From Candidatus Hydrogenedentota bacterium (GTDB lineage: Bacteria > Hydrogenedentota > Hydrogenedentia > Hydrogenedentiales > GCA-2746185), in NCBI GenBank assembly GCA_012965445.1, contig DTSJ01000237.1, positions 1-10,960 of the forward strand: a stretch of DNA of 10,960 nucleotides, in the 5' to 3' direction. The notes beneath the pieces were generated by a model. That model searched no databases and was not told the DNA's origin. It saw only the letters and a program-made list of their open reading frames with translations. How positions within the stretch are numbered: position 1 is the first letter of the stretch; each line of letters opens with the position of its first letter. Below are positions 1 to 7,877 of the stretch, in pieces. Made by a program: the position numbers and the translations under genes.

Positions 1-1
1 C

Positions 2-613
2 GACACCTTTTTTGCTGAAAAATTTTCAGACGAAACCGTGACCGAACCAGGTGTCATGCGTTTCGTGACCGAACGCGCAGGCAAACTCGGCCCACTCTTC
101 CTTGGAAACAGCATGCCCATACGCGACGCAGACATGTACGGAGCCTCCGCCTCCAGCGCCACATGGGTATACGCGAATCGCGGAGCAAGCGGTATCGACG
201 GGAACATCGCCACCGCAGCAGGTGTCGCCGGGGAAGGCGCAACCGCCGTACTCGGCGATCTCGCGACATTGCACGATCTGAATTCCCTGGCACTATTACG
301 AACGAATAAAGTCGTGCTGGTAGTCATCAATAACGGCGGAGGCGGAATTTTCTCATTTCTGCCGGTCTCAGAGCACGGGGAACTCGTCGAAGAATTTTTC
401 GGCACGCCCCACGAGTGCGATTTCCAGTTTGCGGCGAACATGTTCGACATAAACTATACGCACCCCTCGACAATGACCGATTTTCGACAGGAATACGAAA
501 CGGCATTGGACGCCGCCTCGTCGACGATCATTGAAGTAACGACCGACCGCGATGAGAACCTCGCCTTTCATCGCACCCTGGAACAAAACGTAATCAACTA
601 TATGAAATCATAA
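2..613 (+). CDS. menD: MenD, 2-succinyl-5-enolpyruvyl-6-hydroxy-3-cyclohexene-1-carboxylate synthase (C-terminal part)
   Basis: ThDP-dependent cytoplasmic enzyme of menaquinone biosynthesis that adds the succinic semialdehyde-ThDP carbanion, made from 2-oxoglutarate, to isochorismate. The reading frame is open to the left edge, so only about the last 203 residues are present; E. coli MenD has about 556. Visible hallmarks are GNSMPIRD (from about nt 104) and NRGASGIDG (from about nt 176), which match the conserved substrate-contacting Ser/Arg segments of MenD. The GDL...NN motif (GD at about nt 254, NN at about nt 329) is the Mg-ThDP site and is followed by GGGGIFSFLP, as in MenD. TAA ends the gene 16 bases before the next start, so the two genes are probably co-transcribed. 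Other ThDP enzymes such as acetolactate synthase lack the NRGASGIDG and IFSFLP signatures, so the assignment is firm. Confidence 0.96.
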   Translation, partial: DTFFAEKFSDETVTEPGVMRFVTERAGKLGPLFLGNSMPIRDADMYGASASSATWVYANRGASGIDGNIATAAGVAGEGATAVLGDLATLHDLNSLALLRTNKVVLVVINNGGGGIFSFLPVSEHGELVEEFFGTPHECDFQFAANMFDINYTHPSTMTDFRQEYETALDAASSTIIEVTTDRDENLAFHRTLEQNVINYMKS

Positions 614-629
614 AGCAAGTGAGGATAAT

Positions 630-1409
630 ATGAACACCATCGAAATCGAATTTAAAGAACACGTCGCCGTCGTACGATTTAATCGGCCCAAAGCCAACGC
701 CATCAACATGGATATGGTAAACAACGTTCGCGATACATTCTTGAAACTGGCCGAATCGAACACGGTCGATGGGGTCATTTTGACCAGCAAAGGATCAATC
801 TTCAGCGCAGGGCTTGACGTCGTCGAGCTCTACGACTATGACGAGGATAAAATGATTCAGTTCTGGGAATCATTCGGCCGCATGCTCTCGGAACTCGTCG
901 CGTTTCCCAAACCCCTCATCGCCGCAATAAACGGCCATGCCCCGGCAGGCGGATGCGTCTTCGCGCTGTGCTGCGATCACCGGATCATGGCCTACGGAAA
1001 AGGAAAAATCGGACTCAACGAAGTATCTGTCGGCGTCGTCGTCCCAGAGCCGATCATCGAGATCGCACGCTTCGCCGTCGGCAATCACAAGGCCTCTCAG
1101 ATGCTCTTCAACGGTCTGCTGCTCAATGCTGGAGATGCCCAGGACTTCGGACTCATTGACGAAGCATGCAAAGAAGAAGAACTGATGCTCTGGGCAGAGA
1201 CCAAGCTCAAAAAGTGGATGGATATGCCGCGCGAACCCTGGAAACGAGCAAAACACAGCATTAACAGACCCTTGCTTGAAAAGCTCCGCGCCTTCACGCT
1301 CGAAGAAGCCTTCGGAAACACTCTAAATTCATGGTGGGAGGCCGAAAACCGCACCCAGGTCGGGAAACTGGTCAAGAAACTCTCCGGTAAATCGAGTATA
1401 TCCGTCTGA
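630..1409 (+). CDS. Crotonase-fold enoyl-CoA delta-isomerase/hydratase (ECI1-like)
   Basis: This 259-residue crotonase-superfamily protein probably isomerises 3-enoyl-CoA to 2-enoyl-CoA in the oxidation of unsaturated fatty acids. SAGLD (residues 59-63) and PAGGC (105-109) form the usual oxyanion hole for the acyl-CoA thioester. IGLNE places a single acidic residue, E131, where mitochondrial ECI1 has its catalytic Glu. The run from SAGLD through the NGHAPAGGC, CDHRIMA and IGLNEVSVG segments closely resembles ECI1. GTGAGG at 619-624, five bases before ATG, supports the start. The gene sits directly after menD, where menB would be the expected crotonase, but MenB-type motifs are not visible, so I do not call it MenB. 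The exact substrate is unknown; a hydratase or another acyl-CoA isomerase remains possible. Confidence 0.88.
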   Translation: MNTIEIEFKEHVAVVRFNRPKANAINMDMVNNVRDTFLKLAESNTVDGVILTSKGSIFSAGLDVVELYDYDEDKMIQFWESFGRMLSELVAFPKPLIAAINGHAPAGGCVFALCCDHRIMAYGKGKIGLNEVSVGVVVPEPIIEIARFAVGNHKASQMLFNGLLLNAGDAQDFGLIDEACKEEELMLWAETKLKKWMDMPREPWKRAKHSINRPLLEKLRAFTLEEAFGNTLNSWWEAENRTQVGKLVKKLSGKSSISV

Positions 1410-1412
1410 ACT

Positions 1413-1455
1413 GGGGAATTTCCCCCATTTTGGGGTTCCAAATATGCCTGACCCC
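1413..1455. repeat. Alternating G4/C4 inverted repeats (REP-like or weak terminator)
   Basis: Just after the crotonase stop the sequence alternates G4 (1413-1416), C5 (1422-1426), G4 (1432-1435) and C4 (1452-1455). GGGGAA/TTCCCC (1413-1418/1420-1425), CCCC/GGGG (1423-1426/1432-1435) and GGGGT/ACCCC (1432-1436/1451-1455) can form mutually exclusive hairpins. There is no T-tract of a good intrinsic terminator. The GCCTGACCCC end looks like the short palindromic elements scattered through some bacterial genomes, but a single copy in this window cannot prove that. Confidence 0.3.
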
Positions 1456-1479
1456 GGATCGATGTGCATAAGCAAATCA

Positions 1480-1508
1480 TTGAATACAGCAGGACAAATT
1501 GTTATCAT
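1480..1508 (+). promoter_or_regulatory. Candidate sigma70-type promoter for the ABC operon
   Basis: TTGAAT (1480-1485) and TATCAT (1503-1508) are separated by exactly 17 bases, matching 4 of 6 and 5 of 6 consensus positions. The predicted start near 1515 leaves a leader of about 100 nt. That leader contains the inverted repeat CCGTGC/GCACGG (1518-1523/1536-1541) and a tandem TGATCGCG (1563-1578). This is the best-spaced pair I found in the 209-base gap before the ATPase gene. Assignment is by pattern only. Confidence 0.38.
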
Positions 1509-1562
1509 CCTCGATTTCCGTGCTGCACCCAGACGGCACGGTATTTGCTCTAGTATGAGAAA

Positions 1563-1578
1563 TGATCGCGTGATCGCG
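1563..1578 (+). repeat. Tandem octamer TGATCGCG x2 in the ABC operon leader
   Basis: Two perfect adjacent copies of TGATCGCG occupy 1563-1570 and 1571-1578, about 40 bases before the ATPase start codon and between the candidate promoter and the ribosome-binding site AGGAG (1603-1607). This could be an operator for a regulator that binds side by side, or chance. No known binding motif was recognised. Confidence 0.25.
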
Positions 1579-1618
1579 CGCCACTTAATAGTATAAGCAC
1601 GCAGGAGAGTGTTGAACG

Positions 1619-2569
1619 ATGATTAAAGCAGAAGGATTGACGATGCACTATGGCCCTGTAAAGGCGCTTAACAATGTATCGTTTACTGTCGGTGACGGCG
1701 AAATCGTGGCCTTGCTCGGGCCAAACGGCGCCGGTAAATCGACTACGATGAAAATTTTAACGACCTATCTGTACCCGACCCAGGGTACTGCGCAGGTCGC
1801 CGGCTTCGATGTGAAGGAAAATCCGTTAGAGGCACGCGCGAATATCGGCTACCTCCCGGAAAACCTTCCCCTCTATATGGACATGGAAGTCCGCGGCTAC
1901 CTAAAATTCGTTGGCGAGTCCCGCGGACTGCGCGGGGCAAAGCTCAAAGAGCGCACCGATATGGTTCTTGAAGAATGCGCACTCAAACCCATGTACCGAA
2001 AAGTGGTCCGCGAACTCTCCAAAGGCTACAGACAACGCACAGGACTGGCCCAGGCACTCATCCACAATCCCGGCGTAATAATTCTCGACGAGCCGACCTC
2101 CGGCCTCGACCCGCATCAAATTCTCGAAATTCGCGAGCTAATTCGCAGTCTCGCGAAAGGAAAAACAGTCCTACTGTCCACCCACATCCTCCAGGAAGTC
2201 GAAGCCTCCGCAGACAGAGTCGTCATCATCAGCCGTGGAGATCTTATTGCTAACGGAACCGTTGCGGAATTGAAAAAGCAGGCCACCGACCATGACCGCG
2301 TCCGTATCGCAGTGAAAGGTGACGCGAAAGAAATCGAACGCGGCCTGTCCGCAGTCCCAGGCGCAAGCAAAGTCGTCACACTCGATGAAACGAACGGCTA
2401 TACCACCTTCAGCGTGCTGGGTTCACCGGATTCGGAATTGTGGAAAGCCGTGAGTGACACCGCACGAAGCAACAACTGGGAGTTGAAAGAATTGGCGAAT
2501 GAACCCTTAACCCTCGAAGAAACCTTCCTCACCCTCACCGAAAAAGCCGGAAAGGGGGGAGTAGAATAA
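1619..2569 (+). CDS. ABC transporter ATPase, GldA/ABC-2 type
   Basis: This 316-residue cytoplasmic nucleotide-binding subunit powers the membrane protein encoded next. All motifs of an active ABC ATPase are present: Walker A GPNGAGKST (34-42), signature LSKGYRQR (133-140), Walker B VIILDEP (153-159) with catalytic E158, D-loop SGLD (161-164) and switch H189. The Q-loop position carries Glu (YLPE, 78-81), as is common in the GldA/NatA branch of ABC-2 exporters. Residues from about 220 form a C-terminal extension of roughly 95 residues that is typical of this branch. AGGAG at 1603-1607 precedes ATG by 11 bases. The stop overlaps the next start (TAATG), which implies translational coupling. GldA belongs to the gliding/ABC system of Bacteroidota, but homologues are widespread in non-gliding bacteria, so gliding is not implied. 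Confidence 0.93.
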   Translation: MIKAEGLTMHYGPVKALNNVSFTVGDGEIVALLGPNGAGKSTTMKILTTYLYPTQGTAQVAGFDVKENPLEARANIGYLPENLPLYMDMEVRGYLKFVGESRGLRGAKLKERTDMVLEECALKPMYRKVVRELSKGYRQRTGLAQALIHNPGVIILDEPTSGLDPHQILEIRELIRSLAKGKTVLLSTHILQEVEASADRVVIISRGDLIANGTVAELKKQATDHDRVRIAVKGDAKEIERGLSAVPGASKVVTLDETNGYTTFSVLGSPDSELWKAVSDTARSNNWELKELANEPLTLEETFLTLTEKAGKGGVE

Positions 2570-5097
2570 TGAGAAACATACTGACAATCGCAAGGCGCGA
2601 ACTCAGCGCATATTTTACCTCACCCATCGGATACATCTTTATGATGGTATTCGTTGGCATCAGCGTTGGGCTTTTCACTGCCTCGTTTTTCGTCTTCCCC
2701 GTCGCAGATGTCCGCCCTTACTTCGGGAATTTCCCGCTCATGCTGTGTATCTTTGTTCCAGCCGTCACCATGCGGATATGGGCGCAGGAACGCAGCGAAA
2801 ACACCTGGGAAATGCTCCTCACCTTTCCCATGAAGGCCCGCGAACTCGTCCTCGGTAAATTCCTCGCAAGCTACATATTCTTCGCCATGACACTCGCCGC
2901 CACCGCCACCATCCCGGTCATGCTCATTAAACTCGGTAACCCCGACCAGGGCACTATAGTTTCCTCCTATCTCGGGGCATTGCTGTTGGGAGGATATTTT
3001 CTCGCACTCGGAATCTTCATTTCCGGATTCTTCAAGGACCAGATCCTTTCCTTCATCGTGACACTGCTCGCCTGTTTCGTCATATACATGCTCGGCACAG
3101 GATTCATCGCCGCAAAAATCGACGACTTCATACCCGGTCTCGGAACCCTACTGAACGACGTCGTCGGACTGTCCAGTCACTTCACTGCATTCATTCGCGG
3201 CGTAATCGAAGTCGCGGACATAACCTACTTCATCGCATGGACCGCCATTCTGCTGTTCCTCAATATCCTCTACATCGATGGACGCTCCCGTGCCGGAGCA
3301 AAACTGGTCTTCGCCGGAACCGCTGCTATTATGATAGCGATTGGCCTCATGGGAAACTGGATCATCGGCGATACCAGCCTCGGTCGATTCGATGTCACAG
3401 AAGACAAGATATTCACGATTTCAGATGCATCCAAGAACATTCTCAGCGAAATCGATACCCCGGTCCAAATTAAACTCTATATCTCACCCAAGGCGGACAT
3501 GCCAACCCAAATGAGCAACCTGGAGCAAGACATTTCGGACAAGTTAAAGGAGCTGAGTGTCGCTTCAAAAGGAAACATCGAATTCTCTGTGATTAACCTC
3601 ATCGCATCCGAAGCGCTCACCGTCATCAATAACCAGGCTGATGGGGAAGAGGAAGAAGAGGATCTAGGCGAAGAAGAAGCCCTCGAAAAACGTATGCTGG
3701 ACAAAGGCGTACAGCCCTTCACTGTACAGGCCATGAGCGACGACCAGATCATGAACAAGCTCGTATACTCCAGCATCGGTGTCGCATACAAAGACAGCAA
3801 GGAGGAGATCATCCCCGAGATCCTCCCGCAAACACTCGAACAACTCGAATATAAACTTGTCAGCATGATCTTCAAAATGACCCGCGATGAAAAACCAATC
3901 GTCGCGCTTGTGGCTCCCAAGCAGGCTATAACGATACCGCAGGATTTACGCCGGATGTATGAGCAAATGGGTCAACCAATACCGGAATCAGAGGATCCCT
4001 ACGAAGTTCTTGAGCAGGTACTCGATTTTGAAAAATACGAGGTCGAACGCGTCGAACTGACCCAGGAAAGTCCGTTGCCGGATGAGTATGATACCCTCGT
4101 GATCATCAACCCCCGCGCCTTTAACGAACGTCAGCGTTGGGAGATCAGTCGCGCGCTCCACAGCGGAAAATCCGTCGTCCTCGCGATACAAAACTACGAG
4201 TGGAATTACACACCCTCGTCACGTGGATTCCAGATCGATCTGCGCGAGGAAAAACCCGATATGAACACCCTGCTGGAAAACTACGGCCTCGGCGTTGACG
4301 AAGATATCCTGATGGACGCGAATAATATTCCGCTGAATGTCCAGGCTGGCGGCGGCGGTTCGCTGGCCGGACTGCTCCGTATGAGTCAGCCGATCGATTC
4401 TCCCATGCACATGCTCATCAACAATGCAACGATGGATACCGACACCTCCATCACAAGCCGTCTCTCCGCCATCTTTTATCTATGGGGAACCGCATTGAAT
4501 TTGGACGACGCGAAACTGAAAGAACTCAACCTGGATTTCAAAACGCTTATCACTACCAGCGAAAATTCGTGGAAGCGTTCTAAAGAATTCTTGAGCAATG
4601 ACACGTTCCTGCAACCCGAAGTCCCCGAAGGCCCCTATCCGCTGATGGCGCTGATTCAGGGCCAATTCCCCGATGTCTTCGCAGATCTGGAACGCCCCGC
4701 GTGGCCCGTACCTGCTTCGAAACCGGGTATGCCCCCCGTTCAGCCCACCCCCGAGACCGACGAGCCGGCTGAAATCCAGGCAGCGCCCGGCAAGCTGGTT
4801 TTGTTGGGATGCTCACAGATGTTTCGAAAGAACTTCCTTCAAACAGGCAATCTTGACCTGTTTTTGAATAGCGTCGATGCAGTTACTCTCGGCGACGACC
4901 TCGTCAACGTACGCGGCAGAAAACCTGTCGATCGTCTTATCGACATGCCCGATGCGAAAACCCGCAGCTTCTGGAAAGCGGTCAACTATGGATTCGCGAG
5001 CACTGTGATCGCGATTATCGGAGTCGTCACCACACTCCTGCGTCGCCGTTCCCGAAATGCCTACACTCTGTCATACATGAACCAGTCACAAGATTAA
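2569..5097 (+). CDS. Fused ABC-2 permease and GldG-type auxiliary protein (GldF-GldG fusion)
   Basis: This 842-residue inner-membrane protein joins two proteins that are separate in the classical Gld system. Residues 1 to about 238 form an ABC-2/GldF-like permease with hydrophobic segments near 19-43, 55-70, 100-120, 133-153, 158-180 and 220-236. Another membrane helix (246-265) leads into a GldG-like soluble region (ABC_transp_aux family). That region opens with the typical GRFDVTEDKIFTISDASKNI stretch (272-291), which seems to lie outside the cytoplasm. It ends with a Pro-rich linker (about 711-735) and a final membrane helix (about 806-824), followed by RRRSR as a cytoplasmic anchor. An acidic stretch of mostly Glu sits at about 358-374. 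Its ATG shares one base with the ATPase stop, and a G-rich ribosome-binding site lies inside the ATPase 3' end. It should form a complex with the ATPase and the DUF4340 protein; the cargo is unknown. Confidence 0.9.
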   Translation: MRNILTIARRELSAYFTSPIGYIFMMVFVGISVGLFTASFFVFPVADVRPYFGNFPLMLCIFVPAVTMRIWAQERSENTWEMLLTFPMKARELVLGKFLASYIFFAMTLAATATIPVMLIKLGNPDQGTIVSSYLGALLLGGYFLALGIFISGFFKDQILSFIVTLLACFVIYMLGTGFIAAKIDDFIPGLGTLLNDVVGLSSHFTAFIRGVIEVADITYFIAWTAILLFLNILYIDGRSRAGAKLVFAGTAAIMIAIGLMGNWIIGDTSLGRFDVTEDKIFTISDASKNILSEIDTPVQIKLYISPKADMPTQMSNLEQDISDKLKELSVASKGNIEFSVINLIASEALTVINNQADGEEEEEDLGEEEALEKRMLDKGVQPFTVQAMSDDQIMNKLVYSSIGVAYKDSKEEIIPEILPQTLEQLEYKLVSMIFKMTRDEKPIVALVAPKQAITIPQDLRRMYEQMGQPIPESEDPYEVLEQVLDFEKYEVERVELTQESPLPDEYDTLVIINPRAFNERQRWEISRALHSGKSVVLAIQNYEWNYTPSSRGFQIDLREEKPDMNTLLENYGLGVDEDILMDANNIPLNVQAGGGGSLAGLLRMSQPIDSPMHMLINNATMDTDTSITSRLSAIFYLWGTALNLDDAKLKELNLDFKTLITTSENSWKRSKEFLSNDTFLQPEVPEGPYPLMALIQGQFPDVFADLERPAWPVPASKPGMPPVQPTPETDEPAEIQAAPGKLVLLGCSQMFRKNFLQTGNLDLFLNSVDAVTLGDDLVNVRGRKPVDRLIDMPDAKTRSFWKAVNYGFASTVIAIIGVVTTLLRRRSRNAYTLSYMNQSQD

Positions 5098-5139
5098 CTC
5101 GCGGCGTATGCTGCAAGAACAGATAAACGGAGGCCTATA

Positions 5140-7062
5140 ATGAAACCTAAGGCGATAATATCCTTAGTCATCGTTTTCGCGGTATTAGCCGTGATCATCG
5201 TCGCAAAACGCTCACAAGATACACAAGTGTCCATCGTGGAGCAGGCCGAATTGACTCCTCTGATCCCCGAAGATGCCGACATCTCGACCGTTGATCGTCT
5301 CGAAATTTACGCAGGCGTCAAGAGCGGTGAACGGGTCGTATTAACACTGGTCGATGAACAGTGGAAGGTCGCGTCACTCTTCGACGCGCGGGCAGTCAAA
5401 GGCCGCGCCCAGCAAATGCTCGACGCCGTCGCAAGCCTGCAAGGTGAATTCCGCGCCAAAGTAACCGATGATGCACTCGCCGACTACGATCTGACTGATG
5501 AACGCGCCTTTCATACCATCGGTTTCACCGGAGACAGACAGGAAGTATTTCACGTATTAACCGGAAAATCCCCCAACTACGGAGATATGTTCATGCGCGC
5601 CTCCGGTTCGGATAACGTCTACATCGTCAACAAAAATATTCGACGCGATGCCTTTCTCTATAGTCTCGACTACGACGATCCTCCAAAGAGCCTCCCCTGG
5701 CTCGATAAACAGATCGTTGGTATAAAAGGCGACGACTTCACAAAAATGGAATTGACCATGACAGACAAAATCATGGTGGCCGAAAAACGCGATATCCCGA
5801 AAGAAGAATCCGAATCATCCGATTCAGAAGAGCCCGATACATCCATCGAAATCACCGAAGCCGAAAAAGAATGGGTTGTTACTCAGGGCGGATTCAAAGG
5901 TGATCTCCATCAAACCCCGTTCCGCGATCTGGAACGATACGTATCCAACTTAACAGCAATGACCGCCATAAGCCCTGAGAAAGAAACAATATGGGGTACT
6001 GACAACCCCAATTATCACCTTACCATGCACCGAGAGAACGGAGAATTAATCGATCTGGAAATTTCCCACCCGTCTCTTAACGGGCCGGCATACGTCAAGC
6101 GCATCGACAACAACGACGAAACGCTCTACTCTATCGAACTGAGCAAGTTTGAGGCGCTTTTCGCGGCTGGCGGCGCCTACTACGATCTGCCCGGACTCTT
6201 GCTCGAAGAAGATTCGATGACCACCATGGGTTACACCTCCCCGGATGGTACAGTAACCATAGTTAAAGACGGCGACCACTGGAAAGTGGTGTCCCCGACC
6301 TCCGATCTCCCCGTCGATCACACAGCCCTCGCTACAATGGAGCGCGTTATTTCTTCATGGCAGGCCGCAGACTACGCCGATGCTGCGACCGACGGAGGAT
6401 TCGCCGATTCGCAGCACAGCGTTTCCTTTGCCACCGCCGACAAAACACATCGCATTACTCTCGGTGCAGAATCCGAACACATCATGGGGCGCTACGCGCA
6501 GCTCGAAGATGCCGCCGACACACTCGTGATGAGCCACGCCGATTTCAAAAATATTTTCCTGTCCTCCAAAGAATTGTTCGAACTCCACCTCGTACCAGTA
6601 GATGACGACGACGAAATCGTGCATGTCGAAATGACGCAAGGCGATTCAATCGTCGTCTTCGACCTCGGCGATATCGATTGGGAAGCCACAACCGAAGACG
6701 ATTTCTTCGAGCCGAAGCAGACCGCCATCGACGCACTCTTGACTTCAATTTCCGAGGCCGAGGCCGATGACGTATTACTCGATGCCCCGACAGCCCCCGC
6801 CGAAACAGTCGGCAGCCTGCTCATAAAATCAGACGAAGGCAGCGAGTGGAAGCTCGACATCGCAAAAGCCGAAGAAGAAACCTACTCCGTGTCCCTGAAC
6901 GGAAGTATATCCACATACACAATAGACCAAGAACTCTTTGGAAAACTGCTCCCATCCCTGGAGTCCTTCAAGTCAACCGAAGGTGAAGAAGTCGTCAGTT
7001 TCCAGGCACCACAGCTAGACCCGGCCCCCGTAGACGACGGTCACGACGGACACGACCACTAA
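5140..7062 (+). CDS. Membrane-anchored DUF4340 protein, partner of the GldFG-type ABC transporter
   Basis: This 640-residue protein has an N-terminal membrane anchor (about 5-22, with no lipobox Cys) and a large region probably outside the cytoplasm. DUF4340 proteins are typically encoded after a GldA-like ATPase and a GldG-like protein, exactly as here, and are thought to be accessory subunits; no activity is established. By eye the soluble part splits into about four related modules (roughly 52-178, 191-348, 358-479 and 491-612). Each has a Trp-centred strand (W75, W245, W381, W514), a Leu-rich helix and a closing strand-helix such as YSIELSKFEALF. A Ser/Glu-rich insert lies at about 220-240 and the chain ends in GHDGHDH. 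GGAGG (5129-5133) six bases before ATG fixes the start, 42 bases after the upstream stop. The family call is strong; the function is not known. Confidence 0.88.
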   Translation: MKPKAIISLVIVFAVLAVIIVAKRSQDTQVSIVEQAELTPLIPEDADISTVDRLEIYAGVKSGERVVLTLVDEQWKVASLFDARAVKGRAQQMLDAVASLQGEFRAKVTDDALADYDLTDERAFHTIGFTGDRQEVFHVLTGKSPNYGDMFMRASGSDNVYIVNKNIRRDAFLYSLDYDDPPKSLPWLDKQIVGIKGDDFTKMELTMTDKIMVAEKRDIPKEESESSDSEEPDTSIEITEAEKEWVVTQGGFKGDLHQTPFRDLERYVSNLTAMTAISPEKETIWGTDNPNYHLTMHRENGELIDLEISHPSLNGPAYVKRIDNNDETLYSIELSKFEALFAAGGAYYDLPGLLLEEDSMTTMGYTSPDGTVTIVKDGDHWKVVSPTSDLPVDHTALATMERVISSWQAADYADAATDGGFADSQHSVSFATADKTHRITLGAESEHIMGRYAQLEDAADTLVMSHADFKNIFLSSKELFELHLVPVDDDDEIVHVEMTQGDSIVVFDLGDIDWEATTEDDFFEPKQTAIDALLTSISEAEADDVLLDAPTAPAETVGSLLIKSDEGSEWKLDIAKAEEETYSVSLNGSISTYTIDQELFGKLLPSLESFKSTEGEEVVSFQAPQLDPAPVDDGHDGHDH

Positions 7063-7117
7063 ACCGATCCCATGCCTGCCCGAATTCGCCCCAGGTCATA
7101 AGCGGCAAGGTATCCGT

Positions 7118-7147
7118 TTGCACAATCCGTTTAGCGATGCCTATAAT
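7118..7147 (+). promoter_or_regulatory. Candidate sigma70-type promoter for the comEA-like gene
   Basis: A perfect TATAAT (7142-7147) lies 18 bases downstream of a weak TTGCAC (7118-7123). The predicted start near 7154 leaves a leader of about 29 nt with GGGAAG just before the ATG at 7183. This suggests the ComEA-like gene is not simply the tail of the ABC operon. No terminator is visible between 7063 and 7117, so read-through is also possible. Confidence 0.45.
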
Positions 7148-7182
7148 AGGTTTTCAAATCGATATCTGGGGCTTGGGAAGAT

Positions 7183-7845
7183 ATGTTAAGTCGATTTATT
7201 ATGCGACGCGAACAGTTGGTGTTGCTCTTCGTCGGTTGCGCGATCATCGCAGGATCAGGCGTAATGTATTTCATAAATGCATCAGAATCCGTCGTACCCT
7301 TCCCCGAGGAACCAAAGCGTCCCGCGCCGGAAACCGAATCCCTGATCGCTGACGACCCCCTAGAGCCACTCCCCGTCATCGTTTCCGTACAGGGAAGCGT
7401 CCAGTTTCCCGGTGTCTACCGATTCGACAAAACGGGCCGCGTCGCACACGCACTCGAATCAGCAGGCGGCGAAGATCCCGGCGCCGATACAACACAAATT
7501 AACCTCGCAGCGCAATTGGTCGACGGAACCACGCTGTACGTCCCCCGCCACAAGGAATCCAACATCGCAGCATCCCTCGCAAAAAATCATGGCAGCTATC
7601 TGCTCGGCGGCGCAGTATCCACATCAAGCATAATCGACAGCAATGCAACATCTCCCCTCATAAACATCAATACTGCCACCCAGGCCCAACTCGAAACGCT
7701 ACCCGGAATCGGCGAGGCCTACGCAAGGGCGATCATCGCCCATCGCACGAAACAGCCCTTTCGCAAAGTCGAAGACATCGTGAATGTACGTGGAATTGCC
7801 GAGAAACGCTTCGAGGGAATGCGTGACCAGATCTCAGTCCAATAA
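7183..7845 (+). CDS. comEA: ComEA-like DNA-binding protein (SLBB plus helix-hairpin-helix)
   Basis: This 220-residue protein has the layout of ComEA, the membrane-anchored receptor that binds double-stranded DNA outside the inner membrane during natural transformation. An N-terminal membrane helix (about 12-30) is followed by a Pro/Glu-rich linker, an SLBB domain (about 62-123, PVIVSVQGSVQFPGVYRF through DGTTLYVPR) and a C-terminal tandem helix-hairpin-helix domain (about 159-220). The latter starts ININTATQAQLETLPGIGEA and contains the LPGIG hairpin and a second hairpin near VRGIAEKRF. Bacillus ComEA is of similar length and order. I chose ATG 7183 because GGGAAG lies just upstream; ATG 7201 lacks a ribosome-binding site. 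No comEC or comF is visible nearby. A general HhH/SLBB envelope protein not used for competence is the main alternative. Confidence 0.86.
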   Translation: MLSRFIMRREQLVLLFVGCAIIAGSGVMYFINASESVVPFPEEPKRPAPETESLIADDPLEPLPVIVSVQGSVQFPGVYRFDKTGRVAHALESAGGEDPGADTTQINLAAQLVDGTTLYVPRHKESNIAASLAKNHGSYLLGGAVSTSSIIDSNATSPLININTATQAQLETLPGIGEAYARAIIAHRTKQPFRKVEDIVNVRGIAEKRFEGMRDQISVQ

Positions 7846-7877
7846 ACCGGCACGAGCATGATAAAAGAGAACAAGCA

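Noticed and set aside
870..1256. Antisense open frame of 128 codons inside the crotonase gene
   Set aside because: It is a mirror of a well-supported gene with conserved motifs; no ribosome-binding site or recognisable protein.
630..1409. MenB (dihydroxynaphthoyl-CoA synthase)
   Set aside because: Position after menD suggested it, but length and motifs (SAGLD, PAGGC, IGLNE with catalytic Glu) fit delta-isomerases, and MenB signature segments are not seen.
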